Source of the DNA: an uncultured Christensenellaceae bacterium
Lineage (GTDB): Bacteria; Bacillota; Clostridia; Christensenellales; Pumilibacteraceae
Direction of reading: 5' to 3'
Assembly (NCBI GenBank): GCA_910587025.1
Contig: CAJUKR010000017.1
Coordinates: forward strand, 1 to 30,078
DNA: 30,078 nucleotides
A model generated the notes under the pieces. It was not told the origin of the DNA. It saw nothing but the letters and a program-made list of their open reading frames with translations, and ran no database searches. The position numbers were made by a program, and so were the translations under genes. Shown piece by piece: positions 15,427 through 23,177 of the stretch (position 1 is its first letter; the number at the start of each line of letters is the position of its first letter).

Positions 15427-16243
15427 ATGCTCGGCATAAATACATACGGTCTTTCGCACCTGCTGAACAAAGACTTCGACGGCACGATCGTGAAATTGAA
15501 GAAGATGGGTGTGACTTCGCTCGAACCGTGCGTGGTGATGTCGGACGCATTCGGAATGCTTCGTCGCATTATTTACGGCATAGGATTCGGTCTTTCCGGA
15601 ATGGTCGGCGGCAACTGGTACGGCGAAAGGGCGTATTACAAAGCGATCGACAGGACGGAAAAACTCGGCGTGGACGTGCTGAGCGTACACTGCGCGCTTT
15701 GCGACGTATCGCCGCGCATACTGGACAGGATGATACCCCACGCTCTCGATATGTTTATCCTGCGCCGTATTGCGAACTTCGTCGTATCTCTCAACATAAA
15801 GAGCAAAGAGGAAGCCGACTCGTATATACCGATACTCGAACGTTTTATCGAACTTATGACTCCGGCGGGGGGGAAGGGTGGTTTATCACAATCACGACTG
15901 CGAAATGAAGAACGACGTGCTCGATTATCTGATGTCGTCCGTTCCTCGGCTCGAGCTCGAACTCGACGCGGGTTGGGCGACGTTCGCGGGCGTCGATCCG
16001 ATCGAAGTGGCGGAAAAGTACGAAGGGCGGTTGAGAATGCTTCATCTCAAGGATTTTGCGAATACGACCGATCGCAGATCGTTCGTACCCATAGGCGACG
16101 GCATACTTCCGCTCGAAGGTTTGATCGGGTTCGCAGACAGCCGCAACGTTCTGCTCGTTATCGACCAGGACAAAAGTAAGGATATGATGCGCGACATATC
16201 CCGAAGCATAGACAATATAAGAAAATATTCTTACCGAGTATGA
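15427..16243 (+). CDS. Xylose-isomerase-like TIM-barrel protein (sugar phosphate isomerase/epimerase family), frameshifted in a G7 run
   Basis: The first half (15427 to about 15870) starts at an ATG preceded by AGGGGGA and encodes the N-terminal barrel (MLGINTYGLSH, then LSVHCALCDV). The second half continues in another frame with VVYHNHDCEM, ELDAGWATFAG and RMLHLKDF, which are the metal-binding Glu/Asp/His positions of AP-endonuclease-2/xylose-isomerase-type barrels. The switch falls at a run of seven G (15867-15873). With six G the frame reads straight through TPAGGRVVYHNHDCE to the TGA at 16243, giving about 271 residues. Read as it stands, the first frame continues out of phase to 16179. 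Either a sequence error, a pseudogene, or slippage. It overlaps the next gene as ATGA. Confidence 0.75.
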
Positions 16244-17067
16244 AACTTTCGCTTCTTTCGTTTCCGACAATACCGGATATAATCTTCCGCCGTCTTTCTA
16301 CGCGCGGACTTTGCGAAGCCGCCGCCGTGAACGGGCTTATCGGGCTGGATATGATGGTCGGCGAAGTCAAACTGCACGGAGTGAAAAAGCTCGCGAAGAT
16401 ATTGCCCGAGTACGGACTGGATCTGACCTGCCTTATTGCGCATGTGCCTATGACGGAGTTCGACGCAAAACGCGTTACGAAAAAGACCGAAGAGGCTTTG
16501 CGCATTTCGTCTTTGCTGCGTTGCCGCGATATAATGATAGTACCCATGGGACAGTTCGAAGCGGGAAGACTCAAGCCGCGCGACAAAGAAAGGATATTCC
16601 GTTCCTATGTCCGCGGTTTTTCTCTCGCGAGCGGGCTTTGCGAAAAAGACGGCGTGCGGCTGTCTTTCGAGGATACGCCCACCTGTCTGTTGCCCCTTTC
16701 GGGCACGGAAGAGTGCGCGCGCTTGCTCGGCGAAATACCCGGGCTCGGGCTTGTGTACGATACCGCTAATATGCTTCCGTACGGCTCCGACCCGATCGGG
16801 TTTTACGAAAAACTGAAAGACCGCGTTACGCACGTACACTTGAAAGACGTCGATTACGTACCGAACGGGCACGATCTCTGCTCGGACGGCAGATACATAA
16901 AGTGTTGCGATTTCGGTCGGGGCGTCGTGGACGTAAAAGCGATCGCGGACATGATCGCAAAGGAAAGGAACGCGACCATTGCTATAGAGTATACGCCGCC
17001 GAAAAAACGCGATAAGACCGCCCATACCGGACATATTCGCGAGTTCGTAGATTATTTGCGCGGATAA
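16240..17067 (+). CDS. Second xylose-isomerase-like TIM-barrel protein
   Basis: A 275-residue barrel of the sugar phosphate isomerase/epimerase superfamily, substrate unknown. Visible metal-site or catalytic segments are LSFEDTPT (Glu), GLVYDTANML (Asp), THVHLKDVDY (His/Asp) and IAIEYTPP (final Glu), in the order expected for the fold. Its ATG overlaps the stop of the preceding barrel gene (ATGA), so the pair is translationally coupled and likely acts on the same or successive sugar or inositol-type substrates. The two proteins are only distantly alike. No transporter or sugar kinase lies next to them. Confidence 0.85.
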   Translation: MKLSLLSFPTIPDIIFRRLSTRGLCEAAAVNGLIGLDMMVGEVKLHGVKKLAKILPEYGLDLTCLIAHVPMTEFDAKRVTKKTEEALRISSLLRCRDIMIVPMGQFEAGRLKPRDKERIFRSYVRGFSLASGLCEKDGVRLSFEDTPTCLLPLSGTEECARLLGEIPGLGLVYDTANMLPYGSDPIGFYEKLKDRVTHVHLKDVDYVPNGHDLCSDGRYIKCCDFGRGVVDVKAIADMIAKERNATIAIEYTPPKKRDKTAHTGHIREFVDYLRG

Positions 17068-17101
17068 TGTCGAAATTCTACGCCGGGGCGAATTGATTGC
17101 A

Positions 17102-17131
17102 TTGACGTGAAAGCTCCGCATAAAGTATAAT
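17102..17131 (+). promoter_or_regulatory. Promoter of the lipocalin-like/dikinase/membrane cluster
   Basis: TTGACG (17102-17107), 18 nt, TATAAT (17126-17131), about 30 nt before the ATG at 17162. This separates the following three genes from the TIM-barrel genes. Confidence 0.82.
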
Positions 17132-17161
17132 TATCGATGTAAAGTAAAGCGGACGGATAAT

Positions 17162-18169
17162 ATGGGGCTCAAAAAATTTTTCAAGAAAAAACTCATGCTC
17201 GGATCGATGAAGAAACAGCGGGCGGGTACGCCTTTCGATGTGAAAGCCGCCGAGCTGTTCGAACTGACGGATCAGACCGATCCGAATTTCAATAACAGCT
17301 ATTATATAACGGCGCACGGAGACGCGAGATTATACCTGCGGCTCGGCAAGCGCGCGGACGGCAAAGCCGAGATATGGCTCAAATTCACGGACGGCGAGTT
17401 TACCGCAACGGGCAAGACGGTCGGCTGCGCTTTGTCGGACAGCCCGGTGACCGTCGGCTGCATAGAGCCTGCGGCGAAGTGGGAACACGTTTTTCGGGGC
17501 GAAGTGACGGCGGACGGCGAGGACATGCCCGCGGAAATAAAGGTGACTTTTTTCGGAACCTCGACGATATACGATTTTTTTACGCACGGAAACGACGCGC
17601 TCACCGCAAAAGCGTATACGGGCGTGAAGTGGAACGGCGCGTTTTTCGACAGTTTGAAAAGGAATAAACAGACGCATTACGAGCAGGTCGGTTTCGCCGA
17701 CGTCGAAGTTGCGGCGGGCGGGACGATTCGTAAGTTTTCGCGTATCCCCGCCGTGCGCGATCATTCGTTCGGGATGCGCGACTGGAGCGGTATGCGCAGG
17801 CATTTCTGGCTTGTCGGCGCAAGTGAAAGCGGGGAATATTTCAACGTCAGTTCGGTACATTATCCGTGCGCGGACGAGATACGCGCAGGATATTTCTGCG
17901 ACGGCGGCGGGTTTGTCAACTTCGACGACTTTACCGTCTGCGGCGATGTGATCTGCGGCGGCAACGGTCCGGACGAAATAAAAGTTACCGTGATCGGAAC
18001 GGACGGCAGAAAGACCGAGATCTCGGGACGACGCACCGACGACGAAGTTTTTTATATGCAGGGCGGCTCGTACGTCGTTCACGAAGGGCTCGGCGAGTTT
18101 ATTGCCGACGGTAAGATATACAAAGGAATCTGGGAATTCGGTTTCAATGCCGATCCGAAGAAGCGGTAA
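17162..18169 (+). CDS. CrtC/AttH-like lipocalin-fold protein
   Basis: 335 residues with no signal peptide and a basic N-terminus (LKKFFKKKLMLG). The sequence is rich in beta-strand patterns with Gly/Asp turns. The central segment RDHSFGMRDW (residues 199-208) closely resembles the DHSWGxRxW motif of the AttH/CrtC-type double-lipocalin proteins, which include carotenoid hydratase CrtC and many uncharacterised hydrophobic-ligand proteins. The assignment rests on this motif and the predicted fold, not on a search. It is the first gene of a three-gene unit: the dikinase-like gene starts 3 nt after its stop. It may bind or process a lipophilic substrate acted on by its neighbour. The ribosome binding site is weak (GGACGGAT). 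Confidence 0.6.
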   Translation: MGLKKFFKKKLMLGSMKKQRAGTPFDVKAAELFELTDQTDPNFNNSYYITAHGDARLYLRLGKRADGKAEIWLKFTDGEFTATGKTVGCALSDSPVTVGCIEPAAKWEHVFRGEVTADGEDMPAEIKVTFFGTSTIYDFFTHGNDALTAKAYTGVKWNGAFFDSLKRNKQTHYEQVGFADVEVAAGGTIRKFSRIPAVRDHSFGMRDWSGMRRHFWLVGASESGEYFNVSSVHYPCADEIRAGYFCDGGGFVNFDDFTVCGDVICGGNGPDEIKVTVIGTDGRKTEISGRRTDDEVFYMQGGSYVVHEGLGEFIADGKIYKGIWEFGFNADPKKR

Positions 18170-18172
18170 ATT

Positions 18173-20554
18173 ATGAAGATATATTCGTTGTACGATATAC
18201 CCGAAGCCGAATTGCCTGTCGTCGGCGGTAAAGCGAGGGGATTGTATTTGTTACATAAAGCGGGGCTGAACATCGCGGAAGGCTATGTTTTGACCGATGT
18301 TTGCGAAAGCTCTGCGGACGCCGCATGCGACTGGTTCGACGGCTCGGGGCTCGAAAACGCGGCAGTGCGTTCGTCGGCGGAAGGCGAGGACGGACGCGAA
18401 CTTTCGGGTGCGGGTCAATACGAAACGGTGCTCGGCGTGACGAAAGAAAATTTCCGCGACGCGTTTTTGTCGTGCGTGGCGTCGTTCGGCAACGAGCGTT
18501 CGGAAAAGTACGCCGAGCAGTTCGGAAATACCGATCGCGGACACATGAATATAGTGGTTCAGCAGATGGTGAACGCAACGGTCGCAGGCGTCGGGTTTTC
18601 CCATGATCCGACGGGCGGGGAAAATCGCGCGCTGATCGAGGCCGTTCGCGGTCTGGGCGAATCGCTCGTGAGCGGCGCCGCGAAATCGTTTAGATACAGC
18701 CCGAGCCGAAACGGCGTTGAAACCTCGGACGACGGTTGCCTTTCCGCATCGCTTCAGCGCGAGATACTCGGCGGACTGCTTATCGCGGAACGGGCGCTCG
18801 GCGCGGGCGCGGACTGCGAATGGGCGGCGGAGGGCGACAAACTGTATTGGCTGCAGGCGCGTCCCATCACGACCGACGACGTTCCGGACGAGGACGAATT
18901 TTCATGCAAACGCGATCTTACGGGTAGGGTGATAACGACGTGCAACGTCGGCGAAATGCTCCCCGGAGCGATAACGCCGCTCAGCCTTTCGACGACCATA
19001 TACGCGCTCGATTACGGTATACGCAATATGCTTGCGCTGGCGGGAGTAATAAAACGTCCCGACTCGGTGCCGCCGTATTCGTGCATACTCGGCGTGAAAA
19101 ATCATCTGTTTATCGATATGACGACGCTGTACTCCATTTCCAAAAATGTCATGATGGCGTCGAAAAAGAGTATAGACCTCGCGATCTGCGGCAGAGAACT
19201 CGATTACGGCGACAGCGCCGAAAAGCCCGCGTGGTTTTTCAGGAAGCTCCGCAACGGCATAAAGTATTTCAAAATACTCACGGGCGCAAAAAAATCCAAA
19301 AAGCGGCTGGTCGCGGCGGCGGAAAAATTCGATTTCATCGAGAGCGGATCTGCGGAAGAAATATACGACGAAATAGACAGAGCGCTTCCCGCCATGCATG
19401 AAGCGATGTGGTATCATTACAATACTTCGTCGCATTCGGGCGCAATGAACGGCGCGCTCAATATGGTGCTTAAGGACAAGATCGACGATCCCGAGGAGAT
19501 CAAAGCAAAAGTGGCGGGCACGCTCGAGGGAATAGACGATATCGAAAGCGTTGCGATCCTTGCCGACTTGAGGAAGATCGCCGCCGCCGTCAAAGCGTCG
19601 GAGCCTTCCGCGCCCGAATGGGATTCGGACAAACTGTACGCTTTTCTCGACTCTTCGGCCGGGGAAGTGCGAGCCGCGCTCGACGCGTTCATCGACCGTC
19701 ACGGTCACCGCGCCATACGTGAGGCGGAACTGCGCAGTAAATCGTGGCGGGACGACAAGGACGCTTTTTACGGCTATATCCGCACCGTGCTTTCGGCGGA
19801 CGGAATGTCGAACGGACGTTCTGCCGACTGGGAAAAGAATACCGAAGAGCTTGCCGTGCCGTTCAACCGTTTTTCGAGAAAAGCAATACGCTTCCTCGTC
19901 AAGCAGTGCCGCGACGGCGTCGTGAACCGCGAATTCTCCAAATCGTACATAGTCCGTATAATCGACGCTTTCAAGCGTCGTTACAGACTGCTTGCGACAA
20001 GGCTTACCGAAAACGGACTTCTTCCCGACGAGGACTGTATATACTTCCTCACTCACGAAGAGATCGGACGGCTTATCCGCGGCGAAGGTGCAGGGCTTGT
20101 GAAAAAATGCCTTGCGCGTAGGCGGCTTCTTCCCGTACAGGACGCCATGGTATTTCCCGACGTTTCGTGCGGTATGCCCGAGCCCGTCGTTCCCGAGAGT
20201 ACGGACGGCGAGGAGTATAAGGGCGATCCGGTCAGCCGCGGGTCTGCGGTCGGACGGGCGCGCATAGTCAGGAGCGCCGATGACGCAAAACTGATCGAAA
20301 AGGGCGAGATAATGGTGTCGTGCTATACCGACATCGGTTGGACGCCTTATTATTGCCTGCTTTCGGGGCTCATAACCGAGGTGGGTTCCGCGCTGTCGCA
20401 CGGCGCGGTCGTGGCGAGGGAATACGCCTTGCCGCTTGTCGTGAACGTACCGTTTGCGACCGAATGTATCAAAAACGGCGATCTGATCTCGCTCGACGCG
20501 TGTACGGGTAATATCCGTATTCTCGAGCGCGCGGGACGGTCGACCGCAAAATAA
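18173..20554 (+). CDS. PEP-synthase/rifampin-phosphotransferase-like dikinase
   Basis: 793 residues. The N-terminal half is the PPDK_N ATP-grasp domain: VVGGKARGLYLLHKAGL, then AVRSSAEGEDGRELSGAGQY, IVVQQMVNATVAGVGFSHDP and LQARPITT, the usual end of this domain. The C-terminal swivelling domain has LITEVGSALSHGAVVAREYA, in which His743 would be the phospho-carrying histidine, followed by LPLVVNV. The PEP/pyruvate-binding TIM barrel of true PEP synthase is absent. In its place, between the two, is a helical region of about 450 residues. This is the layout of rifampin phosphotransferase (Rph) and related small-molecule dikinases, which use ATP to phosphorylate a ligand, releasing AMP and phosphate. 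The substrate is unknown. It is sandwiched between the lipocalin-like and the membrane gene. Confidence 0.85.
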   Translation: MKIYSLYDIPEAELPVVGGKARGLYLLHKAGLNIAEGYVLTDVCESSADAACDWFDGSGLENAAVRSSAEGEDGRELSGAGQYETVLGVTKENFRDAFLSCVASFGNERSEKYAEQFGNTDRGHMNIVVQQMVNATVAGVGFSHDPTGGENRALIEAVRGLGESLVSGAAKSFRYSPSRNGVETSDDGCLSASLQREILGGLLIAERALGAGADCEWAAEGDKLYWLQARPITTDDVPDEDEFSCKRDLTGRVITTCNVGEMLPGAITPLSLSTTIYALDYGIRNMLALAGVIKRPDSVPPYSCILGVKNHLFIDMTTLYSISKNVMMASKKSIDLAICGRELDYGDSAEKPAWFFRKLRNGIKYFKILTGAKKSKKRLVAAAEKFDFIESGSAEEIYDEIDRALPAMHEAMWYHYNTSSHSGAMNGALNMVLKDKIDDPEEIKAKVAGTLEGIDDIESVAILADLRKIAAAVKASEPSAPEWDSDKLYAFLDSSAGEVRAALDAFIDRHGHRAIREAELRSKSWRDDKDAFYGYIRTVLSADGMSNGRSADWEKNTEELAVPFNRFSRKAIRFLVKQCRDGVVNREFSKSYIVRIIDAFKRRYRLLATRLTENGLLPDEDCIYFLTHEEIGRLIRGEGAGLVKKCLARRRLLPVQDAMVFPDVSCGMPEPVVPESTDGEEYKGDPVSRGSAVGRARIVRSADDAKLIEKGEIMVSCYTDIGWTPYYCLLSGLITEVGSALSHGAVVAREYALPLVVNVPFATECIKNGDLISLDACTGNIRILERAGRSTAK

Positions 20555-20567
20555 AGGAGCGGATAAT

Positions 20568-21434
20568 ATGGAAATTATCGCACAGAGAGTGTTCAACACC
20601 CTTTACATTTACCTCGATATCGTATTTTTGATAGGCTTCTGCGCGTTGCTTATCATCAAAAAACGGTATCTGACTTTTCTGTTCGCAATAGCCGGCGGCG
20701 TGCTGTATATGATCGTGGATTACGGCATCTTCCATCTTGCGATGCACTCGCGTTCGATAGAAGGCGGCGACCTGTTCTGGGTATTGCTCTGGATGTCCAT
20801 GAGTTACGGTATCACGAATTTTGCGTGGATATGGCTCTGGATGAGCAAGGACAAGCATTTGCTCGAATGGTCGATGCTCATATGGGTATGGTGGATATGC
20901 GCGCCCATGATCGCGAACGTTCTCGGCGCTAACATGCCCGTCGTCAAGATCCAGCGCACGACGAGCGGCTACCACGGTTATATGGCGATCATAATGTTCA
21001 CGACTTACGCCGCGGCGATCGTTTATAATATCATGCAGAAGAACAAAGAAAAGCGTTTTCCGCTTCTTTGGTTGCTTGCGATCGGCGTGCTCGTTCAGTT
21101 CGCGTGGGAATTTTCTCTGCTCATCGGCGGAATACGCAGCGCGGAGATCTCGTCGGCGTGGGACAAAATACAGACGCTCATAGTCAATTCGTTGCTCGAA
21201 ACGAATCTCGGGGCAATATCGACGTTCTGCGTGTTCGTTTTCCTGACGCAGCGGTTCACCGAAGACCTAAAGAAACGCGACAAAAAAGTATCGTTTTTCG
21301 ATCGCATCGTGGAAGTAAATCGCAAAAAAGTCCGCGAACGTCCCGTTCCGGCAGTCGCATCTGTAGCGGCATCGGACGAAACTTCGCCGAGCGTTCCCAC
21401 GGATACGCCCGAGGATAATTCTTCCGAACGATAA
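20568..21434 (+). CDS. Polytopic membrane protein of unknown family
   Basis: 288 residues with about seven hydrophobic segments (roughly 10-28, 33-54, 66-85, 93-113, 134-152, 162-181 and 198-219). It is unusually rich in Trp and Met in the third and fourth segments (FWVLLWMSMSY, WIWLWMSK, MLIWVWWIC). A charged, probably cytoplasmic C-terminal tail is Lys/Arg-rich, then Ser/Thr/Pro/Asp-rich. I do not recognise the family. It begins 13 nt after the dikinase stop, with AAAGGAG upstream, and ends the cluster. Possible roles are transport or membrane-bound modification of whatever the dikinase and the lipocalin-like protein handle; this rests on position only. Confidence 0.85.
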   Translation: MEIIAQRVFNTLYIYLDIVFLIGFCALLIIKKRYLTFLFAIAGGVLYMIVDYGIFHLAMHSRSIEGGDLFWVLLWMSMSYGITNFAWIWLWMSKDKHLLEWSMLIWVWWICAPMIANVLGANMPVVKIQRTTSGYHGYMAIIMFTTYAAAIVYNIMQKNKEKRFPLLWLLAIGVLVQFAWEFSLLIGGIRSAEISSAWDKIQTLIVNSLLETNLGAISTFCVFVFLTQRFTEDLKKRDKKVSFFDRIVEVNRKKVRERPVPAVASVAASDETSPSVPTDTPEDNSSER

Positions 21435-21515
21435 ATTTGGCTTTTTATTTGATTTATTATATCGTTCGTGATAAAATAATTTTATATTAAATTAAAAATA
21501 GAGGTAAAAATTCAT

Positions 21516-22100
21516 ATGCCGAATTTATCAGACTTCGAATGGATTCGTCCTCCCGAAAAGTATAATATAACAAAAGACGGCGTGGAAATATCGACGGAAC
21601 CGAATACGGATTTATGGCAAAGAACTTATTACGGTTTCAGAAACGATAATGCGCCGGTATTGCAGATTTCTTCGAAAGAAAAGTATTTTTCGTTTACGGT
21701 AAAAACTCAATTCGACAGTAAAAGACGCTTCGATCAATGCGGAATAGTTATGTATCTCGACAGCGAAAATTGGTTAAAAGCATCAATAGAATATGAAAAC
21801 GAAAATATTCAGAGACTCGGAAGCGTGGTTACAAATCACGGCTATTCCGATTGGGCTACAACGGATATAGACGCAAAAATCAAAGCAATGTGGTATCGTT
21901 TGAGCAGAAGAGATTCCGATTATTGCATCGAATGTTCTTACGACGGCGTTGACTTTAAGCAAATGCGTATCTGCCATATGTGGGAAGGCGGCGGGGAAAT
22001 TCGGTTCGGCATATATGCCTGTTCGCCAGAACAATCGTCGTTTGTGGCGGTATTTACCGAGATGGAACTTACCGACTGTAAATGGCTTGCTCACAAATAG
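21516..22100 (+). CDS. DUF1349-like concanavalin-A-fold protein
   Basis: 194 residues beginning FEWIRPPEKYNITKDGVEISTEPNTDLWQ, then FSFTVKTQFDSKRRFDQCGIVMYLDSENWLKASIEY and WYRLSRRDSDYCIECSYDG. This is the pattern of DUF1349 proteins, beta-sandwich (LamG-like) domains of unknown function found in Firmicutes. It has no signal peptide. Base composition is clearly more AT-rich than the genes upstream (many ATA, TTA and AAA codons), hinting at a different history. GAGG (21501-21504) lies 11 nt from the ATG, a long spacing. Its own terminator follows at once, so it is monocistronic. Confidence 0.8.
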   Translation: MPNLSDFEWIRPPEKYNITKDGVEISTEPNTDLWQRTYYGFRNDNAPVLQISSKEKYFSFTVKTQFDSKRRFDQCGIVMYLDSENWLKASIEYENENIQRLGSVVTNHGYSDWATTDIDAKIKAMWYRLSRRDSDYCIECSYDGVDFKQMRICHMWEGGGEIRFGIYACSPEQSSFVAVFTEMELTDCKWLAHK

Positions 22101-22110
22101 CAATATGCAG

Positions 22111-22150
22111 ACCGATTGCGGAGCAAAATTCGTGATCGGTTTTTTATTTT
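22111..22150 (+). terminator. Intrinsic terminator after the DUF1349-like gene
   Basis: ACCGATTGCG (22111-22120) pairs with CGTGATCGGT (22131-22140) over 10 bp with two G-U pairs, then TTTTTATTTT. It lies 10 nt after the stop. Confidence 0.82.
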
Positions 22151-22289
22151 GAATACGCTCCTTTTCGTTCAATGAGCGGTAAAAATCTTTTTTGTTGTTC
22201 TAACTCAAAAATAGAGAAAAGACAAGAAAAATAAAATTAAATCCCGTCGTGGCAAGCATTATATTGCATGAAAAGGGTGACTAACCGAC

Positions 22290-22315
22290 AAACGCCCCGA
22301 AAAGGGCGTTTTTGC
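22290..22315 (+). terminator. Orphan terminator-like hairpin
   Basis: AAACGCCC (22290-22297) pairs with GGGCGTTT (22304-22311) around CGAAAA, then TTGC. No gene precedes it within 190 nt except the already terminated DUF1349-like gene, so it could end an untranslated RNA or be a backup terminator. The wider gap from 22151 to 22467 shows no open frame. It does contain an 11-bp direct repeat ATACGCTCCTT (22153-22163 and 22346-22356). Confidence 0.6.
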
Positions 22316-22327
22316 ATAGAAAAAGAC

Positions 22328-22366
22328 ACACGCAACAAAGATTTATACGCTCCTTATTGCGTGTGC
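22328..22366. repeat. Inverted repeat of unknown role
   Basis: CACACGCAA (22328-22336) and TTGCGTGTG (22358-22366) are perfect 9-bp arms around a 21-nt loop. GACAC (22326-22330) can also pair with GTGTC (22372-22376). It could be an RNA hairpin or an operator. There is no T-run, so a terminator is unlikely. Confidence 0.4.
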
Positions 22367-22467
22367 CGAAGTGTCAATGATAATGAAAAGTAGCGTACTA
22401 AACCGCCGAAAAGGAACGCAGATAGATATGGGGAGTGAGCGCTATTTCGCTTTATTCATTTTACGCA

Positions 22468-22487
22468 TATAATGATTAAGCGGGAGG
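22468..22487 (+). promoter_or_regulatory. -10 element and ribosome binding site of the lipoprotein gene
   Basis: TATAAT lies at 22468-22473, without a convincing -35 at 17 nt upstream. GGGAGG (22482-22487) sits 5 nt before the ATG at 22493 and decides the start over an earlier in-frame ATG at 22472 that lies inside the -10. Confidence 0.6.
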
Positions 22488-22492
22488 CTGAA

Positions 22493-22900
22493 ATGAAAAA
22501 AACGGTTACTTTATTATTGCTCATTTGCAGTATGATGTATATGATTTTTGCGGGTTGTTCGGAAAGCGGAGAAACTTATGTCGTTAAACAAGTTGTTATA
22601 GACGTAAACGGCGATTGCATTTTATTGGATATTAACGATAAAATTTTAATTGATTATCCTCATGTTGCTAACGGAATTGAGAGCGTAGGCGATGAAATTA
22701 TTATAAAAGAAAATGAGGTAATGTTTAGCGGTAAATATACAAAAGGCATTATTGGGACAATAACCGAAAACGACGACAATATACACTTTGCGGATGTACC
22801 AACTTTTATTATTAAAGGGGCAAAATTTGTAAATGGTGAAGTACATATGTATATATCTGTAAATCAAATGCTGTCATATTTAATTTATAAAAAAAGGTAA
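22493..22900 (+). CDS. Small predicted lipoprotein
   Basis: 135 residues. The N-terminus is a lipoprotein signal peptide: MKK, a hydrophobic core (TVTLLLLICSMMYMI) and a lipobox FAGC, so the mature protein would begin at the lipid-modified Cys and be anchored outside the membrane. The remaining roughly 115 residues are beta-rich with DVNGDCILLDIND-type repeats of hydrophobic and acidic residues. I do not recognise a family. It is strongly AT-rich compared with neighbours such as htpG, and could be acquired. A hairpin follows 5 nt after the stop. Confidence 0.75.
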   Translation: MKKTVTLLLLICSMMYMIFAGCSESGETYVVKQVVIDVNGDCILLDINDKILIDYPHVANGIESVGDEIIIKENEVMFSGKYTKGIIGTITENDDNIHFADVPTFIIKGAKFVNGEVHMYISVNQMLSYLIYKKR

Positions 22901-22904
22901 AAGA

Positions 22905-22940
22905 AATGTCGTATTTTGTTTTCCGACAAAATACGACATT
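22905..22940. terminator. Bidirectional hairpin between the lipoprotein gene and tRNA-Gly
   Basis: AATGTCGTATTTTGT (22905-22919) and ACAAAATACGACATT (22926-22940) are perfect 15-bp arms around TTTCCG. On the minus strand the hairpin is followed by CTTTTACCTTTTTTT, fitting termination of the tRNA transcript. On the plus strand it is followed by a weak ATTCTT. Confidence 0.78.
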
Positions 22941-22945
22941 ATTCT

Positions 22946-23020
22946 TGGAGCGGATGACGAGGCTCGAACTCGCAACCCTCAGCTTGGGAAGCTGATGCCA
23001 TACCATTAGGCCACATCCGC
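22946..23020 (-). tRNA. tRNA-Gly (anticodon CCC)
   Basis: On the minus strand the acceptor arm GCGGATG (23020-23014) pairs with CATCCGC (22956-22950). The anticodon stem TCAGC/GCTGA encloses the loop TTCCCAA, giving anticodon CCC, which reads GGG. The T-arm has GCGAG-TTCGAGC-CTCGT with a terminal G-U. The discriminator is T and the CCA end is encoded (22948-22946). The D-arm GCC...GGC holds the GG of the loop (AATGGTAT). There are 72 nt plus CCA. Confidence 0.95.
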
Positions 23021-23032
23021 ACGACTTCGGAT

Positions 23033-23061
23033 ATTATACACCCGCGGCGGCAAAAATGCAA
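23033..23061 (-). promoter_or_regulatory. tRNA-Gly promoter
   Basis: On the minus strand, TTGCAT (23061-23056), 17 nt, TATAAT (23038-23033), 12 nt before the mature tRNA 5' end. Confidence 0.82.
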
Positions 23062-23120
23062 ACGATTATCCGCAATATCCGAATTTTTATATTTTGACGC
23101 TTGGAGCGCGGCGGCAAAAG

Positions 23121-23149
23121 TTGACAACGTCGGCGTAAAGTAGTAAAAT
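23121..23149 (+). promoter_or_regulatory. htpG promoter
   Basis: TTGACA (23121-23126), 17 nt, TAAAAT (23144-23149). This is a SigA-type promoter. No CIRCE element (TTAGCACTC inverted repeat) or other heat-shock operator is visible beside it. Confidence 0.88.
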
Positions 23150-23177
23150 ATTCCCAAAACAATCAAAGGAGACAGTA

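Noticed and set aside
18173..20554. Annotation as true phosphoenolpyruvate synthase
   Set aside because: The C-terminal PEP/pyruvate-binding TIM barrel is absent and the phospho-His domain is at the extreme C-terminus, as in rifampin-phosphotransferase-like enzymes.
20553..20566. Possible att-site copy of the tRNA-Gly 3' end (shared GGAGCGGAT)
   Set aside because: The match is only nine bases, lies in a normal ribosome binding site region, and does not continue into the T-arm sequence.
23033..23177. Heat-shock operator (CIRCE or CtsR site) before htpG
   Set aside because: Neither the TTAGCACTC inverted repeat nor a CtsR heptad repeat is present; only a SigA-type promoter and a ribosome binding site are visible.
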